A program made the position numbers and the translations under genes. A DNA stretch of 64,000 nucleotides from Elusimicrobiota bacterium (GTDB lineage: Bacteria > Elusimicrobiota > Elusimicrobia > FEN-1173): assembly GCA_016788905.1 (NCBI GenBank), contig JAEURZ010000003.1:103262-167261 (forward strand). The letters are read 5' to 3'. The notes beneath the pieces were generated by a model that had not been told where the DNA came from, made no database searches, and worked only from the letters and a program-made list of their open reading frames with translations. Position 1 is the stretch's first letter. Every line of letters starts with the position of its first letter. Positions 1-7,734 of the stretch are shown here, one piece after another.

Positions 1-627
1 TTAGGGGTCCTCTTTATTTATCTTTTGGTGGGGGCAGGGCTCTACGCGTTTTACACGGGGCATCCCGGGGCTGCCTTGCCCGATAAACTGGACGCCATTT
101 TCCCCCATTTCATCGGGAACGAAATGCCGTCTTTCCTCAAAGGACTGCTTCTTTCGGCCATCGTTCTGGCGGGAATCGATTCGCCGCTGGCGTCCCTGGC
201 CACGTCGTTTGTCACGGACGTGTACAAGCCTCTTGCGGCGCGGTGGGGATGGGGGGCGATGGAGGATTGGCGGGCTCTTCGTTTGTCCCGTTACTGTGTG
301 GTGGGGTTTGGTGTCGTTTTGGCACTTTTGGCGTGGGGGTTCAGCTCCTTCAATAACATCCTCTGGCTGGCTTTTAAAATTGGAGGTGTGACCTTTGGCT
401 CTCTTTTGGGGATTTTTCTTTTGGGCCTACTCACTGAGCGTGGTCGGAGCCCCACGAATATTGTGGCCATGGGTGTGAGCGCGCTGGTCAATTTGGTTTT
501 GCTGGTTCTTTCCGAGAAGGGCATTTTGCCTATGGGGTGGAGTTGGTTGGTGATCCTCGGAACGCTCCTGACTTTTGGGTTGGGATATCTTTTGTCGGTA
601 AAAGAAAAAGGGGAAGTCCATGCTTGA
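1..627 (+). CDS. Sodium:solute symporter (SSS) family protein, 3' part
   Basis: The reading frame is open at the left edge of the window, so only the last 208 residues are seen. They contain about five hydrophobic segments and a loop reading SAIVLAGIDSPLASLATSF, which resembles the later transmembrane segments of sodium/solute symporters, where small residues line the sodium site. The protein would sit in the inner membrane and couple solute uptake to sodium. The substrate cannot be told from this part. Its end overlaps the next gene by 8 nt, so the two are probably co-transcribed. The family call is fairly sure. Confidence 0.75.
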   Translation, partial: LGVLFIYLLVGAGLYAFYTGHPGAALPDKLDAIFPHFIGNEMPSFLKGLLLSAIVLAGIDSPLASLATSFVTDVYKPLAARWGWGAMEDWRALRLSRYCVVGFGVVLALLAWGFSSFNNILWLAFKIGGVTFGSLLGIFLLGLLTERGRSPTNIVAMGVSALVNLVLLVLSEKGILPMGWSWLVILGTLLTFGLGYLLSVKEKGEVHA

Positions 628-1243
628 AAACTTTATTCATTTGATCGAAGGATTAAAGGGGAACCCCTTGTCTTTCCCTGTGTTTATCGGGATGTATGTG
701 GTGGGGTGTTGGATCTCTCCGGTGAGTTTGTTTCCCGTGGCGGGGGGAGTCCTTTTTGGGTTTCGATTGGCGCTGGTGGTCAATATGGTGTCCCTTCTCC
801 TGGGAGCGTCCGGACCCTTTTTCCTCGCCCGGCGGCTGGGACAAAAAAGGCTGACGCGGTTCTTCAACCGTTGGCAAAATAGGGATGTGGCCGCCCACTT
901 ACGAAATCCCGGGGCGTGGGCGTTCGTTGTTCTGCGTCTGGTGGGGTTTCCCCCGTTCACGGTGACCAACTATTTGGCGGGTCTGTCCCATATGCGTTAT
1001 CGTCGTTACCTGTGGACCACCGCCATCGGGGTTTTTCCAGGGACCTTTATTCTCACCTTCTTCGCGGACACGCTTTGGAAAATACTGGTTGAAGCGGGGA
1101 TCGACGGATTTCACCGGGCCATGATGAACCATTCCAAGCCTTTGTTGCTGGCGGGGGGGGGAATGGCCGCACTTTTGGTGACGGGAATTCTTTTGAACAG
1201 GTGGACCAACAGGAAAAACGTTAACCGATCGGTTCAAAACTAA
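620..1243 (+). CDS. DedA/TVP38-TMEM64 (VTT domain) membrane protein
   Basis: A 207-residue integral membrane protein. A hydrophobic N-terminal half carries the glycine-rich stretch FPVAGGVLFGFRLAL, and later come FFLARRLGQ and the family hallmark VVLRLVGFPPFTVTNYLAG followed by F-PGTF. These are the VTT (SNARE-associated/DedA-like) features; proteins of this family are linked to lipid scrambling or flipping and membrane homeostasis. The start ATG lies inside the end of the upstream symporter gene with an 8-nt overlap. Its 3' end overlaps the convergent minus-strand gene by 23 nt. The specific substrate is unknown. Confidence 0.8.
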   Translation: MLENFIHLIEGLKGNPLSFPVFIGMYVVGCWISPVSLFPVAGGVLFGFRLALVVNMVSLLLGASGPFFLARRLGQKRLTRFFNRWQNRDVAAHLRNPGAWAFVVLRLVGFPPFTVTNYLAGLSHMRYRRYLWTTAIGVFPGTFILTFFADTLWKILVEAGIDGFHRAMMNHSKPLLLAGGGMAALLVTGILLNRWTNRKNVNRSVQN

Positions 1244-1985
1244 AGAGGAACCGTTCGGTTTCTTTCAAAAGTCGTTCCGACCAGGCGGGGACAGCGGCCA
1301 CGGAGAGAACGGTCAGTCCTTCTGCATTGACGAGGAAAATAAGTCGATGGCGGAGGACAATGGGTTGGGTGGGGTCTTCGTAGACGACTTCGTAGGCCCT
1401 TTGAAAAAGGGGATACGATATGGGGCCCCGGGAAAGGATCTGGGTTTCCCCCCGTTTTGGAAGGAACATGAGAAACTCGTTCACGGATGTTTCCAGGTCT
1501 GTTCCATCGGTGATCGGTCGACGGGTGAGTGCGAACTCCAGGGTGGGAGTGGCCTTGTCCGGTTTGAAAAAGTAAGTGCTCACTCCTTCCGAGTTCATGG
1601 AATAGGCGATCCAATGTCTCGGATATTGAATTCGCCAGCTTTCTGAATTGTTCTCGAATAGCGTGCTCTGCCCATCCAATCGAAAGGCCCGTTCCCAAAG
1701 CGCTTGGTAGGAAACCCGCCCCACCGCGTCGCTCAACCCTAAAAATGAAAATAAGAATCCCGCCATGGCCAACCATCGGCCCCGGTAGACGTGAGGGTAA
1801 AGGGTGGAGTGGTTAATGACCCAAAAGCTGAGAGGAAGTGATAAAAAAGCCGCGAAGATTGAGGACCAGGGGCCCACCCCCTGGAGAAGACCCCAAACCA
1901 ATACCCCGCCCAGAAGGGCCACGACAGAATATCCGATGCTCGGGCGAACCCAGCGAGATTTCGTGGTGTTGGGAGCGAGTGTCAT
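1221..1985 (-). CDS. Hypothetical membrane protein with PsbP/DcrB-like C-terminal domain
   Basis: A 254-residue protein with three hydrophobic segments in the first 95 residues, followed by a soluble domain from about residue 110. That domain opens SWRIQYPRHW and continues with beta-rich sequence ending in FLFSFEPIG, which resembles the PsbP/DcrB/DUF1795 fold; this is recognition of pattern only. The soluble part probably faces the periplasm. A perfect -35 and a good -10 box lie directly upstream, with the -10 only 8 nt from the ATG, so the mRNA is likely leaderless. The gene is divergent from the first giant gene and converges on the VTT gene. No function is assigned. Confidence 0.65.
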   Translation of the reverse strand: MTLAPNTTKSRWVRPSIGYSVVALLGGVLVWGLLQGVGPWSSIFAAFLSLPLSFWVINHSTLYPHVYRGRWLAMAGFLFSFLGLSDAVGRVSYQALWERAFRLDGQSTLFENNSESWRIQYPRHWIAYSMNSEGVSTYFFKPDKATPTLEFALTRRPITDGTDLETSVNEFLMFLPKRGETQILSRGPISYPLFQRAYEVVYEDPTQPIVLRHRLIFLVNAEGLTVLSVAAVPAWSERLLKETERFLFSFEPIG

Positions 1986-1993
1986 TTCGGGTG

Positions 1994-2022
1994 ATTCTAT
2001 AGGAATGCTTGCCCCCTGTCAA
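1994..2022 (-). promoter_or_regulatory. Sigma70-type promoter of the minus-strand membrane protein gene
   Basis: Read on the minus strand, TTGACA (2022-2017), a 17-nt spacer and TAGAAT (1999-1994) form a near-consensus promoter. Only 8 nt separate the -10 box from the ATG at 1985, which puts the expected transcript start at or next to the start codon. Confidence 0.75.
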
Positions 2023-2089
2023 AAAAGTTTACAAAAATGTTACATTTCCTTAAGACAAACCTCTTAAAGGGAATGATATTTTTAAAGCT
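2021..2089 (+). promoter_or_regulatory. Upstream element A of the giant gene pair (tandem-hexamer, Pho-box-like)
   Basis: The region holds TTTACA (2028-2033), five bases, GTTACA (2039-2044), five bases, and TTAAGA (2050-2055), giving an 11-bp period. The core ATGTTACA, two variable bases, TCCTTAAG (2037-2054) is identical to that before the second giant gene. Its distance to the ATG is the same (36 nt from the final G). A possible -10 (TATTTT, 2077-2082) lies 7 nt before the ATG and no good -35 is seen. The pattern resembles direct-repeat operators of OmpR/PhoB-type regulators; the regulator itself is unknown. Confidence 0.55.
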
Positions 2090-5000
2090 ATGAGGGTCAA
2101 ACAAATCATCGCTTCAACCCTGGTGGGGGCACTGTTTGTTAATCAGACTCTCTTGGCGTCCGGAGTGGAAAACGCATTTTGGAAGGAGAGGCGGGTCGAA
2201 CAACGCCGGCGGTCCTCTCGCTCGGATGTGGGGTTGTTGGCCCGGGCCCAATTCGGTTCCACTTCCATTGCTTCCGCCATTCCCGTGGCCGAAAAAGTTT
2301 CATTTCACACCAAGTCCTTTGGTTCGGCGGTCCGGTCCCTCTCCCCGCGGTTGACCGAAGATTACCGGGATGTTTTCGGCGCCCTGCCTTCCGCCAACAT
2401 GACCATTCGAAAACTCACCCTCCCCCCTGACGGTAAGCCAAGGGGGATCGTTTACTATATTCAGGACGTTCACAAAAACAGGGAGGCGCAACAAAACATT
2501 GCGCGAACGATTACCCGTTTGATGGAATCCCCTCCAGTGGCCTCCCGATTGTCTCTTTTGGGATTGGAAGGCGCTTTTAACCCCTACGATTTTTCCTACC
2601 TGCGCTCTTTTCCAGACCCGGTGGCGGCCCAACTCGCGGCCGAGGAACTTCTCTACCAACACGAAATGTCAGGGCCCATCTATTCCGTTTTGACCACCAC
2701 GGGCCCCATCCCCTCCGTTGTGGGTGTGGACGACCCTGTTCACTACAACGCCAATGTGGAAGCTTACCGTCGTGCTTTGCCCACTCAAGTGGAACAGAAG
2801 TCCTACGTTTTAAAACAACGGGCTGAAATAGAATCCCAGAAGACGCGGGTGTTTAACGGTTCTCTCATCAAATACGATCAACAGGTGCAGGCGTATTATC
2901 GTGGTGAACTGTCGTTGGGGGCTTACGTCAAAATGTTCGCGGAAGACAAAAACGTTCCCCTGGGCGGAGCCCTCAAACCGTTCGTCCGGGCGTTGCGTTT
3001 AGAAGAAACCTTGGATTTGAAAAAGGTGGAAACAGAACGGGCTTTGTTGCTGGAGGTCCTAGCGAAAACCTTAGACCAATCCCGCGTGGACGCCTTGGTG
3101 GCCCACAGCGTGGCCTACCGGTCCGGTGAACTTTCTTACGGAGATTTCTATCGATGGCTCGAATCGCTTTGTGTTCAGGCGGGCATCCGCTTGTCCAATT
3201 TCCCGGCCATGGAAACCTATGTTCGCTATGTGCTTGCGGCTGAAGGGATCGACGCTGAACAGCTCTTTCACGATTTAAATAGAAGAGAACGGGACCTGTA
3301 TTCCGCCCGAGCCGTGTCGAAGGAAGAAAAAGACCTGATTCGTGTTTCGCGGAACCTGACCCTCATTGAAAAACTCTTGGATTTTTCACTCACCCCGGAA
3401 GAATGGGCCGAATACCAGAACGGCCGAGAGGCTCGCCGCGTGGATTTGGAACCCTATGAAACTTTTTACCGGGAAGCCCATGCCCGGGATCAGACCATGG
3501 CGGACCGCTTTGTTCAAGCGGTGGTGGAATCGTTACCGTCCGATCTTACGGCGAAACCGCCCCTTTCCATCCTCGTGACGGGCGGCTACCATTCCCCGGG
3601 AATTACGACGCGGTTGGTCAACGCAGGAATGGCCGTCGTTTCCGTCGTCCCCAAAATAAAAACAGTGGACACGACCCAAGGATCGGCCTACCTTTCCGTT
3701 TTTGCCCAGGAGAAAACGCCCCTGGATCGGCTTTTTGAAGGGTCGAAACTTTTTGTGGCGGACAATCCTTTAAGCGGGAACGCGGCCGCCCGTCAGCTCT
3801 TATTGGCGTCTGTGCTAACGACACAACCGGGGAAAGATCTCCCTCATCATATTCGGGAGTTTTTAAGTCGGAAAATTGAAGGAGTTTCTTTAATTTGGAA
3901 CGGGTGGGTGGCGCAGGTGCATTTTGTGGAAAAAGGGAAAAAGTATTTCTTTCCCGTTAGCCCCAAGAGTAACACTGGAGACAAAGCTCATTCCCTTCAA
4001 GAGTCTCCGTCAATAGGTGCAGGTATTCGTGCCGGGTGGGGCCATGTCGTCAATTGGTTAAGAAAGGCGATATCTCTCCTTTTCGGTGTTCCCAATCCGT
4101 CGGAGGTGATCCCCGAGAGCACGAAAGAAGATCCTTCCCCCTGGCCCCCTTTGTCCGAATTACCAGAGCCGTCTCAAAAAGGCAATAAACAAAGGGGCTT
4201 TGTTCGTGTGGATTTTGATCATGGAATTGGCCGATTGTTGGATTTAACAGAACCGTCTTCCGAGATTTCCTCATCTGAGGAACTCTCATGGGAGGCTCTG
4301 TTAAATAACGATCGGTTTAAAAAGTATGCAATTGTTTTGAAACCGAACGGTGAATTTGAGATTCATCCCCGGCTTCACCAGGCCAGTGATCATAAGGATC
4401 TTTACGAGGCGATGCGGAGGGTTCTTGATCTTCAAGAACGGATCAACGTTGGGTTTGGAGGGAAGGTGGATGAGGACGGGTTTCCTATTCCCGGCCGATT
4501 CTTTTTGAACGAAGGACATGCGGACGTTGTTCTTTATTCCAGTGATGGTACAAGCCGTCCCCTTCACGAGGGAGAGTCGCTAGTTGAAGCCATGTCGGAT
4601 CCACATGTCATATTTGCAGCTATTCAAAATCCTGCCCGGGCCAAACGAGATGGGGGCGGTAATGCTGGAAAGTCACCAGAGCAAGTTAACGCGGATCCCG
4701 CTTCATATTCGTTGCGGGCGGAAAATCTTTTGGAAAAATTTGCGCTGGAATTGGTTCTTATTTGGGTGGCAAAAGATGGCACGAAATGGTGGTTCACACC
4801 GAACCCCGCCGCCTATTTTCCCAATGATCCTCAGGGGGCCCCCCTTAGTCAATTAGATCAAATGACTTTTTCACAGTCCGAAAGTGGTGCTCCCCAAAGC
4901 GAAATAAGTTCATTATCGTCTTTGACGGCAATTTTTGAAGCATTAGAAGCAGTGAATTCTTCTCAAAGTCTAAAAGACAAAGACATAACATTATCGGGAA

Positions 5001-7555
5001 TGATTGCGGCGGTGAATGGATGGTTTAGTGAGCCAAAGGATGAAAATCAAGGTTTATCCACTGATGAGTCTAAGCCAGATGAAATAGAGTCGGGTGCATC
5101 ACAAGATCAACCCAAACCTAAACCCAAATTAGGGAGAATTAAAGCGGGGGCTTCACAGAATGTGGCACACGCCCATTTCCTTCGGATAATCCTTCCCATT
5201 GAGAACGCTCCACGAATCCCAATAGGTGAGGTTGGTCCCGTGTCCGTGAGTGTTCTGGGGGATCCGCAGAATGGGCCGGCTCTCGTGTTAGAGGCCAAAC
5301 AAGAAAATCGGGACCAACTGGTGAAGGTACTGTTTCACACGATTAAGGACATAACCGACCGAGGGCTTTCCTACAATTTTATTATAAGACAGACTTCAGA
5401 TGGGTTTCGCGTTTTTATTGCTGAAAAGGTCAGAGGTGTTCCAACCGTACGGTTCCCTAATGAATTCGCTTTTTTCGAAGTAGGTCGAACAATCAACGTT
5501 GAACGTCTAGACCATTTTAATAAATTAACTGATGATCAAAAAAGGGAGATGAATGACCCGGAAACGAATCTTACAGAATGGATTAAAAAGGAAAAAAAGG
5601 AAGGCCGGTTGAGTATAGTAGATCCAAAGCTGTTAGAAGATATTATAGCGGCGATCGTCAGTGTTTCCGCTTCTGCCGATGCAATTGAGGCTCTCGCTGA
5701 TCGCGTGTTGAAATTTACTCCTGAAACCCTTGCGCAATCCGGGAAAGTTGAGTTGGATTCTTTGTTCTCACGGTTTTTGAGAAATAAAGAGACTGGGGCC
5801 ACTTCGCAAACGGCGGGTGTGTGGCGGGTGGGGCGGTGGGTGAACGATTTCTTGGGGGCGCCGGTGTATGAGACGGGGTTCTTTTTCTTGATGCCTTTTC
5901 TGTTGGGCTCATACCTGGGGTTGGGTTTGGGATTGATCGCTTTTGTTGGGTTTCACTTTTGGGATGATTATAAGGGGGCTCTGGAAACGGGACTTTCACC
6001 ACCGGGTGATTATCGTCAAGCGGTGGGTTCGCTGGTTCCGCGTGTTCTCCGTGCGGGGTTGCTGTATGCCCTTCCCTTTGTTTTGTTTGGCCTTGGTCCC
6101 TGGACGGGTTCTTTTGATGTGTTGACGTCTTTCCTCTCTGAATCTCCGTATCACACGGCCCTAGGTGTGGCACTCCTTCATTCGGCCCGCAACGCTTACA
6201 CGGCTCTGTCCCGTTGGATGGAGGCCAGGAATTTGCAGAGTTTTAACTGGAATTGGAAATCCATGGTGGTTTTGTTCGCTGTGTGGACCCCCCAGTTGGC
6301 TTGGGCCAGTTTGACGGGGGCGGGAGACAATGGGTTGCTAGTCGATTTGGTTACCTCTTCGAGTGGAGTGGTTTTGTTTTTTTCTGTTTGGGGTTTAATG
6401 GCTTTCTACGTGTCAACCCTTTTTGGCCGTGTTGTGGGGAACGACGGTGAAAATCACTTGATCGATCGGGTGAAAAGGGCGGGATTGCCCCACGAAATTG
6501 AAGACGCCCTTCTTGGGGAGGCTGCGATCCAAGCTGAGAATTTTGAAACCGCTTTGAAGGCGCTTTTTGCGACCCGTCATGTTCACTCTGTCGCTCCCAG
6601 AGTCATTGAGGTTTTAAGAAAAATGGGTCAAGGCGAGCGAGCCAAGGCGATTGAATCGCGACTGGCCTTCAAAGATAGGGATCAGCTATTGGGGGTTCAA
6701 GAGAATGGTGATTCTGTCCGGGTGAACGCAACGCGAATGGCGCGCGTTGTCGCGGGCTATGGATCCAGTGTTCGTGAAAACCTGACGGAGGGTCAACGGG
6801 AAATCTTAGACCTCTTTAACCATACGTTTCCCCATCCTGACTGGTTCCATTTGGATTCCTTGGATCCGAGGTCGTTGCCCTTGGGTTTGATCCGAAATGT
6901 GGGGGAAGATTTGACCAATCCGCAAGACGTTCACGTTTTCGATGAATCGTTCACAAAAGGGTTGGCCGAACCGAACAGCGGACCATTGACGGCCACGAAT
7001 GTCCTTCAACGGTTGCGGACGTTCGTTGATTCTGAACCCAACGGCCCGATGGAAGCAGCGGAACAGGAAAACCGAGTGCCGGTTGAAATGCAGATCGTTA
7101 CGATGGCGGATATGGACTTGGTTCGGGACACGTTGACTCGGCTCCAATCGATCAATGCTGGCGAGGCAGGGAAAGTGTATCTCCTCCTCATGGGGGCTGA
7201 TTCAGAGACCGTTGGAGCCCTTCAAAAAGCGGCGAAAGGAATCCCCTTTGTGGGGGTGGGGCCCAAACCCGTTGCCCATGTGGCGGCAGGTCAGTCTTCT
7301 CCTTGGGTTAACCCGACTCAACTGGGCCATCAATATAACTGGGCTCGAAAAAAACTAAATCTTCCCAAAGGAATTGATCTGGCGGTGAGTGTATCGGAAA
7401 GTGTTGTGTTTTCCCAAGAAGAAATGAAAAATGTGAGAGGTTTAGATGACGTTCTCAGAGCCGCCCTTCTTCGTTATTTGACTTCCCTGCCCCTTCGTCT
7501 GGCCGACTTTAACACGATGCTCCGTGTGATTCAGAAAACGAAAGAATCCGCGTAA
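2090..7555 (+). CDS. Giant exported/membrane protein A (1821 aa), paralogous ends with the next gene
   Basis: The N-terminus has a signal-like hydrophobic stretch (residues 5-24). Residues about 110-570 form a conserved domain shared with the next gene: YIQDVHKNREAQ (D126, H128), LLGLEGAF (E160), VDDPVHYNANVEAY (near 215) and TGGYHSPGI (H501). These recall the TraB/Tiki/ChaN fold, but that is uncertain. A middle part (600-1240) is low-complexity and AT-rich. It includes GASQNVAHAHF (H1027, H1029) and PIENAP, resembling the HIT-type GDP-L-galactose phosphorylase family. Hydrophobic segments lie at about 1260-1460, followed by a soluble C-terminal region to the end. No Shine-Dalgarno is seen. 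The function is unknown; the shared upstream element suggests co-regulation with the 4739-aa protein. Confidence 0.8.
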   Translation: MRVKQIIASTLVGALFVNQTLLASGVENAFWKERRVEQRRRSSRSDVGLLARAQFGSTSIASAIPVAEKVSFHTKSFGSAVRSLSPRLTEDYRDVFGALPSANMTIRKLTLPPDGKPRGIVYYIQDVHKNREAQQNIARTITRLMESPPVASRLSLLGLEGAFNPYDFSYLRSFPDPVAAQLAAEELLYQHEMSGPIYSVLTTTGPIPSVVGVDDPVHYNANVEAYRRALPTQVEQKSYVLKQRAEIESQKTRVFNGSLIKYDQQVQAYYRGELSLGAYVKMFAEDKNVPLGGALKPFVRALRLEETLDLKKVETERALLLEVLAKTLDQSRVDALVAHSVAYRSGELSYGDFYRWLESLCVQAGIRLSNFPAMETYVRYVLAAEGIDAEQLFHDLNRRERDLYSARAVSKEEKDLIRVSRNLTLIEKLLDFSLTPEEWAEYQNGREARRVDLEPYETFYREAHARDQTMADRFVQAVVESLPSDLTAKPPLSILVTGGYHSPGITTRLVNAGMAVVSVVPKIKTVDTTQGSAYLSVFAQEKTPLDRLFEGSKLFVADNPLSGNAAARQLLLASVLTTQPGKDLPHHIREFLSRKIEGVSLIWNGWVAQVHFVEKGKKYFFPVSPKSNTGDKAHSLQESPSIGAGIRAGWGHVVNWLRKAISLLFGVPNPSEVIPESTKEDPSPWPPLSELPEPSQKGNKQRGFVRVDFDHGIGRLLDLTEPSSEISSSEELSWEALLNNDRFKKYAIVLKPNGEFEIHPRLHQASDHKDLYEAMRRVLDLQERINVGFGGKVDEDGFPIPGRFFLNEGHADVVLYSSDGTSRPLHEGESLVEAMSDPHVIFAAIQNPARAKRDGGGNAGKSPEQVNADPASYSLRAENLLEKFALELVLIWVAKDGTKWWFTPNPAAYFPNDPQGAPLSQLDQMTFSQSESGAPQSEISSLSSLTAIFEALEAVNSSQSLKDKDITLSGMIAAVNGWFSEPKDENQGLSTDESKPDEIESGASQDQPKPKPKLGRIKAGASQNVAHAHFLRIILPIENAPRIPIGEVGPVSVSVLGDPQNGPALVLEAKQENRDQLVKVLFHTIKDITDRGLSYNFIIRQTSDGFRVFIAEKVRGVPTVRFPNEFAFFEVGRTINVERLDHFNKLTDDQKREMNDPETNLTEWIKKEKKEGRLSIVDPKLLEDIIAAIVSVSASADAIEALADRVLKFTPETLAQSGKVELDSLFSRFLRNKETGATSQTAGVWRVGRWVNDFLGAPVYETGFFFLMPFLLGSYLGLGLGLIAFVGFHFWDDYKGALETGLSPPGDYRQAVGSLVPRVLRAGLLYALPFVLFGLGPWTGSFDVLTSFLSESPYHTALGVALLHSARNAYTALSRWMEARNLQSFNWNWKSMVVLFAVWTPQLAWASLTGAGDNGLLVDLVTSSSGVVLFFSVWGLMAFYVSTLFGRVVGNDGENHLIDRVKRAGLPHEIEDALLGEAAIQAENFETALKALFATRHVHSVAPRVIEVLRKMGQGERAKAIESRLAFKDRDQLLGVQENGDSVRVNATRMARVVAGYGSSVRENLTEGQREILDLFNHTFPHPDWFHLDSLDPRSLPLGLIRNVGEDLTNPQDVHVFDESFTKGLAEPNSGPLTATNVLQRLRTFVDSEPNGPMEAAEQENRVPVEMQIVTMADMDLVRDTLTRLQSINAGEAGKVYLLLMGADSETVGALQKAAKGIPFVGVGPKPVAHVAAGQSSPWVNPTQLGHQYNWARKKLNLPKGIDLAVSVSESVVFSQEEMKNVRGLDDVLRAALLRYLTSLPLRLADFNTMLRVIQKTKESA

Positions 7556-7596
7556 AGAGTTCTACAGCCTCACTTTTTTAAGTATACGAGGAGGCC

Positions 7597-7658
7597 CCCC
7601 TCACCCGCCCCTACGGGGCACCCCCTCCCACCCGTCCAAAACCGACGGGGGGAGAGGG
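7597..7658. repeat. Degenerate copy of the CCCTCTCCC palindromic repeat
   Basis: The gap between the two giant genes holds a GCCCC-TAC-GGGGC hairpin (7607-7619) and a second inverted repeat, CCCGTC (7631-7636) with GACGGG (7644-7649), flanked by C-rich and GGAGAGGG arms. It looks like a decayed member of the palindrome family found intact at four other places in the window. It could also help end transcription of the first giant gene, although there is no T-run. Confidence 0.5.
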
Positions 7659-7665
7659 AACCGCC

Positions 7666-7734
7666 AAAAAAAGTTACTAAAATGTTACAAGTCCTTAAGG
7701 TTGTCTTAAGGAACTATGATTAGAATAGTTTCAT
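7666..7734 (+). promoter_or_regulatory. Upstream element B of the giant gene pair (four tandem hexamers and a -10)
   Basis: GTTACT (7673-7678), GTTACA (7684-7689), TTAAGG (7695-7700) and TTAAGG (7706-7711) are each separated by five bases, so the period is 11 bp. The last two also form a perfect inverted repeat, TCCTTAAG (7692-7699) and CTTAAGGA (7705-7712). A -10-like TAGAAT (7721-7726) follows 9 nt later and lies 8 nt before the ATG. The hexamers occupy the place of a -35 box, as in PhoB-type activated promoters. The core matches element A at 2021-2089. Confidence 0.6.
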
